64,000 nt of DNA, taken from positions 883,548-947,547 of the forward strand of contig NZ_JANIAC010000001.1 in NCBI RefSeq assembly GCF_024723255.1. Direction: 5' to 3'. Source of the DNA: Aestuariibaculum sp. M13. GTDB lineage: Bacteria > Bacteroidota > Bacteroidia > Flavobacteriales > Flavobacteriaceae. Below, in pieces: positions 33,172 through 43,021 of this stretch. The notes under the pieces are model-generated. The model was not told the DNA's origin, searched no databases, and was given only the letters and a program-made list of their open reading frames with translations. Position 1 is the first letter of the stretch. Every line of letters begins with the position of its first letter. Made by a program: the position numbers and the translations under genes.

Positions 33172-36024
33172 ATGAGAATAAATACCTTACACAAACTTTT
33201 TGCTCTATTTGCAATCGCTTTCTACGGTCACGCACAGGAAACCCAAAAAATCTACCTTTCAGGAACAGATTTTAAACACCCCATAAAATGGGAGTTTATG
33301 TGTACCGATGGGCATAATAGTAACATCTGGACTACCATAAATGTGCCTTCAAACTGGGAACTGGAAGGTTTTGGCGAGTACACTTATGGCCGCTGGTATA
33401 AAGAATTAGAACAAGACGAACCCAGCAAAGAAGAAGGCTTTTACAAATACAAATTCAGCGTTCCTGAAACTTATAAAAATCAGAATATCACCATTGTTTT
33501 TGGTGGCGCCATGACCGATACCGAAGTTAAAATTAACGGAACATTAGCAGGGCCTATCCACCAAGGTGGGTTTTATGAGTTTAAATACGATATCGCGTCA
33601 CTGGTAAAATATGGTGCAGACAACTTGCTAGAAGTTCATGTGTCTAAACACTCCAGCAATAATTCGGTTAATAACGCCGAACGCAAAACCGACTGGTGGT
33701 TATTTGGCGGTATTTACAGACCAGTTTGGTTAGAAGTTTCGCCTAATTCGTATATCGAACACGTTGCTGTTGATGCTAAAATGGATGGTTCGCTTAACGC
33801 GGATTTAGATCTTATTAATCTTCCGAAGAACGCTAAAATTGAAGCGTCAATAAGCCCGATTGGAAGTGATGAATCTTTCAAAACCATTTCAATTCCGCTG
33901 AAAAATGATAACAACCATCAAACTATTTCAGCAAAGTGGGATAATGTAAAAACCTGGGATCCGGAATCGCCTAACATGTACACCTTAACTTTGGAGTTGA
34001 AAGTCAGTGGAAAAACTCTTCATACTTCAAAAACCAAAATCGGTTTCAGAACATTAGAATTTCTTAAAAAAGATGGTATTTACGTTAACGGCAAAAAGAT
34101 AATCATGAAGGGCATTAACCGCCATACCATTTGGCCGGAATCTGGCCGAAGCACCGATAAAGCCATTAGCATTTTAGATGTTAACCTGATTAAAGACATG
34201 AATATGAATGCCGTACGTGGGCATTATCCGCCAGATACGCATTTCCTTGAAGTTTGCGATTCGCTTGGTTTGTTTGTGCTAAACGAAGTTGCCGGATGGC
34301 AAAACGGTTACGACACTAAAACCGGAACGCAACTTATAAAAGAAACTATTCAGCGTGATGTTAATCACCCATCGGTAATTATCTGGGATCATGGTAACGA
34401 AGGGGGTTGGAACACCGAGATTGATTATGTTTTCCATGAATACGACCCTCAAAAACGTATCGTTATTCACCCTTGGTCTGATTTCGATGGTTGGGATACG
34501 CACCACTACCCGACCTATTTAACGGGCATGCACCGTTTTAATAACGGCGAAAATGTATTTTTCCCTACCGAATTTATGCACGGTACTTACGACAACGGTA
34601 TTGGCGCTGGGCTTGAAGATTTCTGGATCCGCTATAAACAAAGTCCGTTATTCGCTGGTGGTTTCATGTGGGCGATGCTCGATGAAGCCGTGTTGCGTAC
34701 CGACTGGACGGGAGACCAAAAATTCGACTCTAAAGGCAACCTTGCTGCCGATGGCGTTTTAGGGCCTCATCGCGAAAAAGAAGGTAGTTTCTTCACCGTT
34801 AAAGAAGTTTGGGCTCCTATTCAGTTTGCTCCAAAACAGATTACTCAAAAATTCGACGGTTCTTTCTTAGTGACTAACGATTATATCTACACAAACCTAA
34901 ACACCTGCAAATTAGAATATCGTGTTTTAAAAGCAAACAACAACATTTTATACACCAATGACAAAGCTGAAGTCATCGCTTCAAAACCAATAAACATTGA
35001 AAGCATAGCACCAGGAGAAACCAGAACGCTTCATTTTAATGTCCCAACAAACTTTTTTGATGGTGACTGGTTAGAAATCACAGCAACAGACAAACACGGT
35101 CGAGACATTTATACCTGGTCATGGCCTATACATAAAGCATCCCATTTAGCCAACAAGCTTATTGTAAAATATGATATTAAAAAGGAAGCTAAAGCTGAAA
35201 AAACAGACAGCGAAATTACTTTATCAAGTAAAGAACTTTCACTGAAACTCAATGCTAAAACCGGGCAAATCATCAATATTAAAAATAAAAAAGGTGATGT
35301 ACCATTTACAAACGGACCAAAACCTATTGGTATGAAAGCTGAAGTTGAAGACGTGTCTATAAATCAAACTAAAGACGCTGCTATTTGTATTTTTAAATAT
35401 GCCGGCGGAATTGAAACTGCAACCTGGACATTGTTTAACGATGGACGTTTAAAATTAGATTTCATATTTCTTAAAAATGCAGGTAGAAACAGTGGTTTTG
35501 ACGGGGCATTTTTTGAAGGAGCCATCGATCAGTTTGGCGTTAGTTTCGACTTCCCTGAAGAAGGTGTTGAAAGTATGAAATGGATGGGTAATGGTCCTTA
35601 CCACGTTTGGAAAAACCGAATTAAAGGAACCACTATGGGACTTTGGGAGAAAGATTACAACACCACTGTTACAGGTGAAAGTTTTGAAAACCTGGTATAT
35701 CCCGAATTTAAAGGTTACCATGCGAATTTCATTGGTGGAAACCTTAAAACCAATCATGGTGATTATAAATTCTTTAGTGAAAATGATAAACTCTTTTTCA
35801 GATTATTCACACCTGATTTACCAAAACATGCGGTTTCTCAAGTATCCCCGCAACCGAAATTCCCGGCAGGAAACATTTCATTTATGTATGAAATCCCGGG
35901 AATGCGTGCTTTTAAACCTCTAGAACAACAGGGACCTGAAAGTCAGCCAACCAATATTAGAATAAAAAGTGGCGACGAAGGGATTCCAATGACTTTATGG
36001 TTCGATTTTAGATCCGACAACTAA
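33172..36024 (+). CDS. GH2 beta-galactosidase (LacZ-type, secreted)
   Basis: 950 residues; signal peptide ends near YGHAQ. Domains: sugar-binding jelly roll (about 40-190), Ig-like (190-295), TIM barrel (300-600), and a C-terminal Bgal_small_N-like domain (about 690-940, MGNGPYHVWKNR). Catalytic acid/base Glu410 lies in WDHGNEGG and nucleophile Glu467 in FFPTEFMHG. It most likely releases galactose from rhamnogalacturonan I galactan side chains. It is followed 10 bp later by the tandem CE12 gene. Galactosidase specificity is a family-level call; galactosaminidase or glucuronidase activity is not excluded. Confidence 0.88.
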   Translation: MRINTLHKLFALFAIAFYGHAQETQKIYLSGTDFKHPIKWEFMCTDGHNSNIWTTINVPSNWELEGFGEYTYGRWYKELEQDEPSKEEGFYKYKFSVPETYKNQNITIVFGGAMTDTEVKINGTLAGPIHQGGFYEFKYDIASLVKYGADNLLEVHVSKHSSNNSVNNAERKTDWWLFGGIYRPVWLEVSPNSYIEHVAVDAKMDGSLNADLDLINLPKNAKIEASISPIGSDESFKTISIPLKNDNNHQTISAKWDNVKTWDPESPNMYTLTLELKVSGKTLHTSKTKIGFRTLEFLKKDGIYVNGKKIIMKGINRHTIWPESGRSTDKAISILDVNLIKDMNMNAVRGHYPPDTHFLEVCDSLGLFVLNEVAGWQNGYDTKTGTQLIKETIQRDVNHPSVIIWDHGNEGGWNTEIDYVFHEYDPQKRIVIHPWSDFDGWDTHHYPTYLTGMHRFNNGENVFFPTEFMHGTYDNGIGAGLEDFWIRYKQSPLFAGGFMWAMLDEAVLRTDWTGDQKFDSKGNLAADGVLGPHREKEGSFFTVKEVWAPIQFAPKQITQKFDGSFLVTNDYIYTNLNTCKLEYRVLKANNNILYTNDKAEVIASKPINIESIAPGETRTLHFNVPTNFFDGDWLEITATDKHGRDIYTWSWPIHKASHLANKLIVKYDIKKEAKAEKTDSEITLSSKELSLKLNAKTGQIINIKNKKGDVPFTNGPKPIGMKAEVEDVSINQTKDAAICIFKYAGGIETATWTLFNDGRLKLDFIFLKNAGRNSGFDGAFFEGAIDQFGVSFDFPEEGVESMKWMGNGPYHVWKNRIKGTTMGLWEKDYNTTVTGESFENLVYPEFKGYHANFIGGNLKTNHGDYKFFSENDKLFFRLFTPDLPKHAVSQVSPQPKFPAGNISFMYEIPGMRAFKPLEQQGPESQPTNIRIKSGDEGIPMTLWFDFRSDN

Positions 36025-36034
36025 ATAAAACATA

Positions 36035-37537
36035 ATGAAAAAAATTAAGTTACTATCACTTTTATGCCTTTGCATCGCTCTAACAAGTTGTGCACAGCAA
36101 AACAATATAAAACCTACTGTTTATACCGTTGGAGATTCTACAGTAAAAAATGGTCGTGGCGATGGTTCTGGCGGACTTTGGGGCTGGGGCGATTTTATTG
36201 GTCAGTTTTTAGACAGTACCAAAGTTAAGGTTGAAAATCATGCTTTAGGAGGAACAAGTAGCCGTACCTTTCAAAATTTAGGTCTTTGGGATTCTGTTCA
36301 AAAACAACTGAAACGTGGCGATTATGTGATGATTCAGTTCGGACATAATGATAACGGCCCCGTTAATGACACCATTAGAGCCCGTGGAACTATAAAAGGT
36401 ATTGGTGATGAAACCGAAGAAATAATCAATATGATTACCGGAGAACATGAAATTGTTCACTCTTACGGCTGGTATATAGAAAAAGTAGTTAAGGAAACGC
36501 AAGCTAAAGGAGCTATTCCTATTATTATGTCTCCAATTCCAAGAAACGACTGGGAGCATGGTAAAGTACCAAGAAACGACAAATCTTATGGCTTATGGGC
36601 GAAGCAAATTGCAGAAAAAACAGGAGCTACATTCATTAATTTAAATGAAAAAATGGCTGAAAAGCTTGAAGGTTTTGGCGAAAATAAAGTGACAGGAACC
36701 TATTTCTACAAACGCGACCATACCCATCCTTCGGCAAGAGGAGCAGCGATGGCAGCTTCCATCATTATTAATGAATTAAAACAAACCGATAATTCAATTA
36801 AAAATTATATACTTAGCGATGTTAAAGTTGTTCTTCCAAAAAAGAAAAATATCTTTTTAATCGGCGATTCCACCATGGCAAGTAGCAGCAATCCGAACAC
36901 CATTGGTTGGGGTGTGCCTTTTCCGCAATTTTGCGATACAACGCAAGTCAATGTGATTAATAAAGCACGAGGCGGAAGAAGCACCAGAACGTTTATCTAT
37001 GAAGGCTTATGGGACGCCGCTAAAAGTGAATTTCAGGAAGGTGATTATGTTGTTATTCAATTTGGACATAATGATGCCGGAAATATTGATAAAAAGAAAT
37101 TTAGAGGGTCTTTAAAAGGTATTGGCGACGAAACACAGGAAGTAATGCGTGACAGCACCGGACTTGAAACGGTACACACCTACGGTTGGTATTTAAAAAA
37201 GATGATTAACGACACGAAAGAAAAAGGTGCAAACCCTATTATTTTAAGCCTAACCCCACGTAACGAATGGCCAAATGGTAAAGCCGAAAGACGTACCGAT
37301 AGCTATGTAAAATGGGCTAAAGAAGTCGCTGAAGCTGAACATGTACCGTTTTTCGATTTAAATGATATTGTAGCCACAAAATACGAAGCTTTAGGAAAAG
37401 AGTATGTAAAACCTTTTTTCCCTCAAGACCATACTCACACTAATTTGGAAGGCGCTACATTTACAGCTAAAACCGTAGCTGAACTCTTTAAAAAATCTAG
37501 AACCCTTGGATTAAGAAGTTATATTTATTTTGATTAG
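36035..37537 (+). CDS. Tandem double rhamnogalacturonan acetylesterase (CE12-CE12) lipoprotein
   Basis: 500 residues; lipobox LTSCAQQ. Two full SGNH domains occur in tandem, about residues 25-260 and 265-495. Domain 1 has TVGDSTVKNG, ALGGTSSRTF, QFGHNDNG and RDHTHPSARG. Domain 2 has LIGDSTMASS, ARGGRSTRTF, QFGHNDAG and QDHTHTNLEG. Both catalytic triads are intact, so both halves should be active. The domains share the same order of blocks but differ in sequence, suggesting an old duplication or two acetyl-position specificities. The gene ends before a strong terminator. Confidence 0.92.
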   Translation: MKKIKLLSLLCLCIALTSCAQQNNIKPTVYTVGDSTVKNGRGDGSGGLWGWGDFIGQFLDSTKVKVENHALGGTSSRTFQNLGLWDSVQKQLKRGDYVMIQFGHNDNGPVNDTIRARGTIKGIGDETEEIINMITGEHEIVHSYGWYIEKVVKETQAKGAIPIIMSPIPRNDWEHGKVPRNDKSYGLWAKQIAEKTGATFINLNEKMAEKLEGFGENKVTGTYFYKRDHTHPSARGAAMAASIIINELKQTDNSIKNYILSDVKVVLPKKKNIFLIGDSTMASSSNPNTIGWGVPFPQFCDTTQVNVINKARGGRSTRTFIYEGLWDAAKSEFQEGDYVVIQFGHNDAGNIDKKKFRGSLKGIGDETQEVMRDSTGLETVHTYGWYLKKMINDTKEKGANPIILSLTPRNEWPNGKAERRTDSYVKWAKEVAEAEHVPFFDLNDIVATKYEALGKEYVKPFFPQDHTHTNLEGATFTAKTVAELFKKSRTLGLRSYIYFD

Positions 37538-37560
37538 AAAATACCCTATTTCACATTAAT

Positions 37561-37592
37561 AAAAATGCTTCGAATAATTTCGAAGCATTTTT
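37561..37592. terminator. Bidirectional Rho-independent terminator
   Basis: A perfect 14-bp stem AAAAATGCTTCGAA / TTCGAAGCATTTTT with a TAAT loop separates the convergent CE12-CE12 and GH2 genes. A- and T-tracts are built into the stem, so it serves both strands. Confidence 0.92.
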
Positions 37593-37669
37593 ATTATATA
37601 TCCATTTCAATAATTATCAACATAGCTCATTCAACATTTCTACCAAAGTCAACAAAAATAGATTTCACT

Positions 37670-40108
37670 TTAATTTTTAAGTTGAGGAAAAACAGATTTC
37701 AGCATTACCTGTCCTGTTTTCAATCCTTTTCCACTGACTTTTAACTGAATATCGCCAGCCTCTTTAGTAGTTTGCACAAGTACAACTAATTTTCCACTAA
37801 ACAGCTTCATTGTAGGTAAATGGAATAACTCTAGCGAAGTGGCATCACCGTTACAAGCCGCCCGATAAGTTCCTTTTCCAGTCACTTTAAATTCTAATTG
37901 ATTAGTCGCCGTCGGACAAGGAACTCCATTTTTATCAACCACAGAAACTCTAACAAATGCCAAATCTTCGCCATTTGCTTTTATCTGTTGTTCTTCAAGT
38001 TGCAATAAAATTTTATAAGGAGCCCCAGCAGTGTGAATCTCTTTTTCTTCAGCCGGATTCCCATGATCATCGAAAGCCACAACTTTAAGTGTTCCTGGTT
38101 CATAATTAACATCCATCCACATTAAACGGTAACGGTTTTGAGGGGTTTCATTATTTTTTTTCTGAATCCCCATGCTTTTTCCGTTTACAAATAATTCGGC
38201 GCTGTTATAACTCGTGTACACAAATACCGGAGTGGTTTCGCCTTCGCGTCCTTCCCAGTTCCAGTGGGGTAAAACATGAAGGGTTTCATCTTCTGTATTC
38301 CATCGGCTACGGTATAAATAAAAACGGTCTTTAGGTAGTCCTGCCAAATCATTAATTCCGAAATACGAACTTCGCGACGGCCATTTATCATCGTAAGGTG
38401 TTGGCTCTCCTAAATAATCAAAACCTGTCCAAACAAACTCCCCGATGACCCAGGGTTTATCATCCTGAAGCACAAAATCGTCATCCGGAACATTAGACCA
38501 GCTACAGTATTCTAAATCGTAAGATGAACATTGAAAATCGTTGTATTGTCTCATACTTGCTTTTTCAACAGGAAACTTATAAACCCCTCTTGAACTCACA
38601 GTTGAAGACGTTTCAGACCCCAAAATAAATCCTTGTGGAAACATCTCAAAAGCTTCTTCATACAAATGCAGACGATAGTTTAATCCCGGCACATCCAACA
38701 AAGCTCCAAAACCAGATTTCATGGTTTGTGCAACGCGATCCATACCAACAGTTACGGGGCGTGTGGGATCTTCACGATGAAAAATATCCTGTAAGCGCTT
38801 CGCGCGTTTTACACCTTCGGCACCAAACTGATCAGGTACTTCGTTTCCTGAACTCCACATCACAATACACGGATGATTACGCGTGGCATGAATCAAGTTT
38901 ACTAAATCCTTCTCCAAATCAGCTTCAAAAAACTGATGATAGCCATTTTTCACTTTCGCTTTTGCCCATTCGTCAAAACTTTCAGCTAAAAACATAAAGC
39001 CCATTTCATCACACAATTCCAATTGTTCCAGCGACGGCATATTATGCGAACTTCGAATGGCATCAACCCCCAAATCTTTTAAAATACGAAGTTGTCTTCG
39101 CAAAGCTGATGTATTTATTGCTGCTCCAATGGGGCCTAAATCATGATGAAGACAAACACCCTTAAACTTTCGGACTTTACCATTTAAAATATAGCCTTTA
39201 TTCGCTTCGTAAGCAATGGTTCGAATACCAAATTTAGTCGACACCTCATCGATTAACTTTTCATCCTTATACAACTTTAAAACAGCCGTGTACAAATATG
39301 GTGACTCCGGACTCCATAATTTAGGATTGCTTACCGGAATGTTTTGTTCGAATTGATTATCAAACAAAGTGATTGTTTGATTTGAAACCACCTCATTTCC
39401 ATCGGCATCAAAAACAGTCGTCACTAACTTTAAATCGCTTCCAGTTACATTAGTTTTCACATTTACTTTAGCAACATCTTCAGAAACCAAAGGTGTCGTG
39501 ATAAACGTTCCCCAATGGTTGATACTTTCTTTATTTTTTACAATCAGTTGTACTTTTCTGTACAATCCAGCTCCTGGATACCACCGGGAAGATTCACCCT
39601 GATTTGATAAATGCACGGCTAAAACATTGTCTTCTTCAAGAACATCTGTGATATCGAAATAAAAATAATTATAGCCATAATTCCACTCACCTACTTTCTT
39701 GCCGTTCACATAAACTTTAGGCTGACTCATAGCTCCATCAAAAGTTAATAACACTTTTTGGCTTGCTTTAACATCAGAAAGTTTGAATGTTTTGCGATAC
39801 CAGCCATCACCAATGTATGGCAAGGCTCCGGTACGTCCAGTTTTTTCAGTTGGTATTTTTTCTCCGTTTTGTTCAATAGCAACAGTTTGTTTATCGATTT
39901 CCTTATCAAAAGGACCGTAAATTGCCCAGTCGTGAGGAACATTTACCGCTTCCCATTTCGTATCGTCGAAGCCTTTTTGAGAAGCTGCTTGAATATTTCC
40001 TTTAGAGAATTTCCAGTCTTCTTTTAAATCTATTACCTTTCTATTTTGACCGGAAAATTGAAGTGTAAATAAAGTAACGAATGAAAAAATGAAATATGAG
40101 AAACGCAT
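37670..40108 (-). CDS. GH2 beta-galactosidase-like enzyme (DUF4982 type)
   Basis: 812 residues; signal peptide ends near QFSGQN. Jelly roll about 25-175 (GDGWYRKTFKL), Ig-like about 180-290, TIM barrel 295-600, then DUF4982-like and Ig-like C-terminal domains. Catalytic acid/base Glu423 is in WSSGNEVPD and nucleophile Glu557 in VIGEFVWTGFDY. It is the last gene of the sulfatase operon, 19 bp after rhaM. It probably removes beta-linked galactose or a related sugar from a sulfated or acetylated side chain; the exact sugar is uncertain. Confidence 0.87.
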   Translation of the reverse strand: MRFSYFIFSFVTLFTLQFSGQNRKVIDLKEDWKFSKGNIQAASQKGFDDTKWEAVNVPHDWAIYGPFDKEIDKQTVAIEQNGEKIPTEKTGRTGALPYIGDGWYRKTFKLSDVKASQKVLLTFDGAMSQPKVYVNGKKVGEWNYGYNYFYFDITDVLEEDNVLAVHLSNQGESSRWYPGAGLYRKVQLIVKNKESINHWGTFITTPLVSEDVAKVNVKTNVTGSDLKLVTTVFDADGNEVVSNQTITLFDNQFEQNIPVSNPKLWSPESPYLYTAVLKLYKDEKLIDEVSTKFGIRTIAYEANKGYILNGKVRKFKGVCLHHDLGPIGAAINTSALRRQLRILKDLGVDAIRSSHNMPSLEQLELCDEMGFMFLAESFDEWAKAKVKNGYHQFFEADLEKDLVNLIHATRNHPCIVMWSSGNEVPDQFGAEGVKRAKRLQDIFHREDPTRPVTVGMDRVAQTMKSGFGALLDVPGLNYRLHLYEEAFEMFPQGFILGSETSSTVSSRGVYKFPVEKASMRQYNDFQCSSYDLEYCSWSNVPDDDFVLQDDKPWVIGEFVWTGFDYLGEPTPYDDKWPSRSSYFGINDLAGLPKDRFYLYRSRWNTEDETLHVLPHWNWEGREGETTPVFVYTSYNSAELFVNGKSMGIQKKNNETPQNRYRLMWMDVNYEPGTLKVVAFDDHGNPAEEKEIHTAGAPYKILLQLEEQQIKANGEDLAFVRVSVVDKNGVPCPTATNQLEFKVTGKGTYRAACNGDATSLELFHLPTMKLFSGKLVVLVQTTKEAGDIQLKVSGKGLKTGQVMLKSVFPQLKN

Positions 40109-40127
40109 GAGAAATTATTTAAAACTA

Positions 40128-40454
40128 CTAATCTAAATGAAAAACTTCTTTTAATGCTATGGCTACCGGAGAATTATCAGGATTTGTATCCATTATGTCC
40201 GCCATATATGCCCACCACTTTTTTACAATAGAGTGATTAGGCAACAAATCGTGATCAAAATCTTCACTAATTTTTTGAACTGCAAAAAGGGTTAAAGTTT
40301 CTTCATCTAAAAAAATACTGTAATCCTGAATTCCGGTTTCTGAAAGTAATGCTGAAAGTTCCGGCCAAATCTCATCATGACGCTTTTTATATTCGGCTTC
40401 AAAACCCGGTTTCAATTTCATTTTAAAAGCATTTCTAATGGTGTTTTTTTTCAT
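40128..40454 (-). CDS. rhaM: L-rhamnose mutarotase
   Basis: 108 residues, the normal family length, without a signal peptide, so cytoplasmic. Motifs KMKLKPGFEAEYKKRHDEIWPELS and the late KKWWAYMADIM are characteristic of RhaM/RhaU. It interconverts alpha and beta anomers of L-rhamnose, feeding rhamnose isomerase. It is the only obvious intracellular sugar-metabolism gene in the window. Its place between exported glycosidases argues that the operon releases free rhamnose. Rhamnose isomerase, kinase and aldolase genes are not in this window. Confidence 0.93.
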   Translation of the reverse strand: MKKNTIRNAFKMKLKPGFEAEYKKRHDEIWPELSALLSETGIQDYSIFLDEETLTLFAVQKISEDFDHDLLPNHSIVKKWWAYMADIMDTNPDNSPVAIALKEVFHLD

Positions 40455-40463
40455 TTTAATTGA

Positions 40464-41474
40464 CTATTTAATATTTAAATTAATCTGAACAGGTTGATTA
40501 CGATTGCAAACAATTTCACCATCTACATATTTTAATTCAGCCACTTGAATAGAAGTCCGTCTGGTGTTATACGAGTCTTTTCCTTTATTTTCAGGTGTAC
40601 GACCGGGATGGGTAAAATAAAATACATACGCCTTATCGCCGCTCACCACAATATCGGGATGCCCCCCGATAACTTTATCGTCTGCTCCGGTTCCCGGAAC
40701 TTGTAGAATATTATTTTTTTGACGGTTCCAGTGTTCAAAATCATCAGACCAATACACACCCAGACCACGCCAGGCATCGTTAACCATCCAGTTTTTGTCT
40801 TTCCAACGAAACACATTTGGTCCTTCACCCCGATCTTTAACAACTTTTTTACCGCTGTCTACCCAATGGTATAAATCGTCACTATCGGCATAATAAATCG
40901 ATTTTCCATCATTCTCATTATTATAATACATACGCCAGGTCCCGTTTGGTAATTGAAAAACATCGGCATCGATGCAACGTTCGGAAGCCAGTTCCAACTT
41001 AGACTGAAATGCCCAATCTACCATGTTTTGACTGGTTAAATGCACAATGTAACGCGGATGATACCAGCCTTCAAAAATGCCCGGCACAATAGTTAAATAC
41101 ATGTGATAAATGCCATCATGCTCTAAAACATCGGGCGCCCAATTGGTAATATTTTCAATGTCGTAATCTATATTACAAGTACCTTTGTACGTCCAGTGGG
41201 CACCATCTTTAGATTCGGCTATACCAATTTTAGTACCGTGAACCCAAGCCACGCCACTTAGCGTTGTATCTTTTGCACGACGATTCGTATAATACATGTA
41301 CCAAACTTTATCATTTTCATTCCATAAAATAGAAGGATCGGCTGCACCATCAAAAATCGGGTCTCGAAATAAGGGTTTATCGGCGATGTTGGTTTGATTT
41401 GTTTTCGCTTTTTGAGTTCTACATGCTGAAAAAAGAATCAACAATAGAATGAAGTAAAGTAATTTGAATTTCAT
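40464..41474 (-). CDS. Beta-propeller glycoside hydrolase-like lipoprotein
   Basis: 336 residues; lipobox FSAC. A five-bladed propeller is evident from repeated blade motifs: GAADPSILWNENDKVWYMYY, NWAPDVLEHDGIYHMYL, CIDADVFQLPNGTWRMYYNN and GHPDIVVSGDKAYVFYF. Asp residues in DPS, APD and DADV fit the GH43/GH32/GH117-like catalytic or binding pattern. It lies between the sulfatase and rhaM genes with 9-10 bp spacing. An exo-enzyme on a rhamnose- or arabinose-containing oligosaccharide is plausible; I cannot name the family. Confidence 0.6.
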   Translation of the reverse strand: MKFKLLYFILLLILFSACRTQKAKTNQTNIADKPLFRDPIFDGAADPSILWNENDKVWYMYYTNRRAKDTTLSGVAWVHGTKIGIAESKDGAHWTYKGTCNIDYDIENITNWAPDVLEHDGIYHMYLTIVPGIFEGWYHPRYIVHLTSQNMVDWAFQSKLELASERCIDADVFQLPNGTWRMYYNNENDGKSIYYADSDDLYHWVDSGKKVVKDRGEGPNVFRWKDKNWMVNDAWRGLGVYWSDDFEHWNRQKNNILQVPGTGADDKVIGGHPDIVVSGDKAYVFYFTHPGRTPENKGKDSYNTRRTSIQVAELKYVDGEIVCNRNQPVQINLNIK

Positions 41475-41484
41475 GAATAAGAAT

Positions 41485-42873
41485 CTATTTTAGTTCGACG
41501 TTTACCGTCTTGTCGTCTTTTTTAAACTGGTTTTGCAGCAACTCTTTCATCATTTCAGCAATTTCATTTTCCTCATCTATCAAATTATGTTTTTCTTCAG
41601 GGTCAGTTTCAATATTATAAAGTTGATATATAGCCGGCGAACCATCTTTATGACGATTTCTAATCATTTTCCAAGGCTTATGAATTAAACTTTCCTGAAT
41701 ATGACCTCGTACATAAATATCGTGATTAGTTTCAACTTCACTATTTTCAATAGACAGCCAAACATTTTTACCTTCTACATACTTTGGAATGGCTTCTCCT
41801 ATCATACTTAAAACTGTTGGCATAACATCACTAATCGCTATATAATTTGAATTCTCTTCAGGCTGTAACTTCCCTTTAAAATAAGCTATCGCAGGCACTC
41901 GAATGGCGCCTTCGTAATTAGAGGTTTTCCAATCTCGCAATGGAAAATTGCTTCCTAAAACATCGTTCCCTTTATTAAACTTTCCGTCGTACTGAAATGT
42001 TGGATACCAGTTTTCCATGGCGCCGTTATCACTTATAAAAAGCACCAATGTATTTTCTTCCAGATGTTGTGCTTTTAAGGTTTCCAGAACTTTCCCAATG
42101 GCATCATCCATATGTGTCATGGCAGCAGCAAAGTCCACGCGACTACTATCTTTTATGGTTTTGTAATACGGTTGCTTCCATTTTTCTTCTTCCTGTAAGG
42201 GAAAATGCGGTGCACTATAAGCCAATTGTATGTAGAAATTCTTAGCTGTATCTCGTTTTTTGGTCAACCACTCGATGGCTTCTTTAGTCACTAAATCGGT
42301 GGTGTGACCTTCTTCTTCAATCATTTTATCGTTTCGATACCAACTGGCATCTCCGTTTTTATAACGGTGTGTGTATTGATCGATTTGCCCATGTAAAAAC
42401 CCATAAGAATAATCGAAACCAAAGGCATTTGGTCCGTTAGAAATATCTAAACCTAAATGCCATTTTCCGAATAGAGCATTCTGATAGTTTTTCTTTTTTA
42501 AAGCCTGAGGTAAAGTCGTAATCGAATCGGGCAGGGTTTTATTGCTTTTGCCGCTAATAGGAGCAACAACACCAATACGACTGGAAGGCATTCCTGTTAA
42601 CAACGATACGCGTGATGGCGAACAGGTTGGGTTGGCATAAAATCTGTTAAGTTTTACTCCTTTATTAGCCAAACTATCAATATTAGGTGTATGGATTTCA
42701 GAGCCGTTATACCCGACGTCGTTCCACCCGGCATCATCGGCGATAATGACTAAAATGTTAAGTCCTTTATCCGTTTTCTCTACAATCTCCTTTTGATATG
42801 ATTTGTTTTTACAAGAGGTAAACAAAAGAAAAGCGCAACTCAGTAAGGCAAATGGTAATAACCGAATACTCAT
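41485..42873 (-). CDS. Formylglycine-dependent sulfatase (S1) lipoprotein
   Basis: 462 residues; lipobox FTSC (Cys21). Metal-binding Asp46-Asp47 lie in IIADDAGWNDVG. The maturation motif C-S-P-S-R starts at Cys84 (NPTCSPSRVSLLTG), to be converted to formylglycine by anSME elsewhere in the genome. GKWHLG and the late SDNGAMENWYPT complete the active site. It removes sulfate from a carbohydrate. As first gene of the operon with its own direct-repeat promoter, it implies that this pectin-type locus handles a sulfated substrate. Confidence 0.95.
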   Translation of the reverse strand: MSIRLLPFALLSCAFLLFTSCKNKSYQKEIVEKTDKGLNILVIIADDAGWNDVGYNGSEIHTPNIDSLANKGVKLNRFYANPTCSPSRVSLLTGMPSSRIGVVAPISGKSNKTLPDSITTLPQALKKKNYQNALFGKWHLGLDISNGPNAFGFDYSYGFLHGQIDQYTHRYKNGDASWYRNDKMIEEEGHTTDLVTKEAIEWLTKKRDTAKNFYIQLAYSAPHFPLQEEEKWKQPYYKTIKDSSRVDFAAAMTHMDDAIGKVLETLKAQHLEENTLVLFISDNGAMENWYPTFQYDGKFNKGNDVLGSNFPLRDWKTSNYEGAIRVPAIAYFKGKLQPEENSNYIAISDVMPTVLSMIGEAIPKYVEGKNVWLSIENSEVETNHDIYVRGHIQESLIHKPWKMIRNRHKDGSPAIYQLYNIETDPEEKHNLIDEENEIAEMMKELLQNQFKKDDKTVNVELK

Positions 42874-42909
42874 GAATATTAATTATGTTTAAAAAAGTTA
42901 GTTGGACAA

Positions 42910-42954
42910 TAAAGATATTTTATTGGAAACGAAATAGTATCCTGTGCTATACTG
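42910..42954 (-). promoter_or_regulatory. Direct-repeat promoter module of the sulfatase operon
   Basis: On the minus strand: CAGTAT (42954-42949), CAGGAT... extended as CACAGGATACT (core 42944-42939), 21 bp, then TATCTTTA (42917-42910). Leader about 30 nt. Confidence 0.75.
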
Positions 42955-42961
42955 TTTAAAT

Positions 42962-42996
42962 AAAAAAGCGCCACAATAATAAACTGCAGCGCCTTT
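42962..42996 (-). terminator. Terminator of the third SusCD operon
   Basis: On the minus strand AAAGGCGC and GCGCTTTTTT pair around a 17-nt loop, with one bulged base, followed by a T-run. It ends the SusD transcript just before the sulfatase promoter. Confidence 0.65.
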
Positions 42997-43021
42997 AAAC
43001 ATATTTAAACAAACTAATTCT

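Noticed and set aside
34279-36559. Open frames of 60-140 codons opposite or out of phase with the large enzyme genes
   Set aside because: They overlap well-supported genes, have no family motifs or leaders of their own, and are typical shadow frames.
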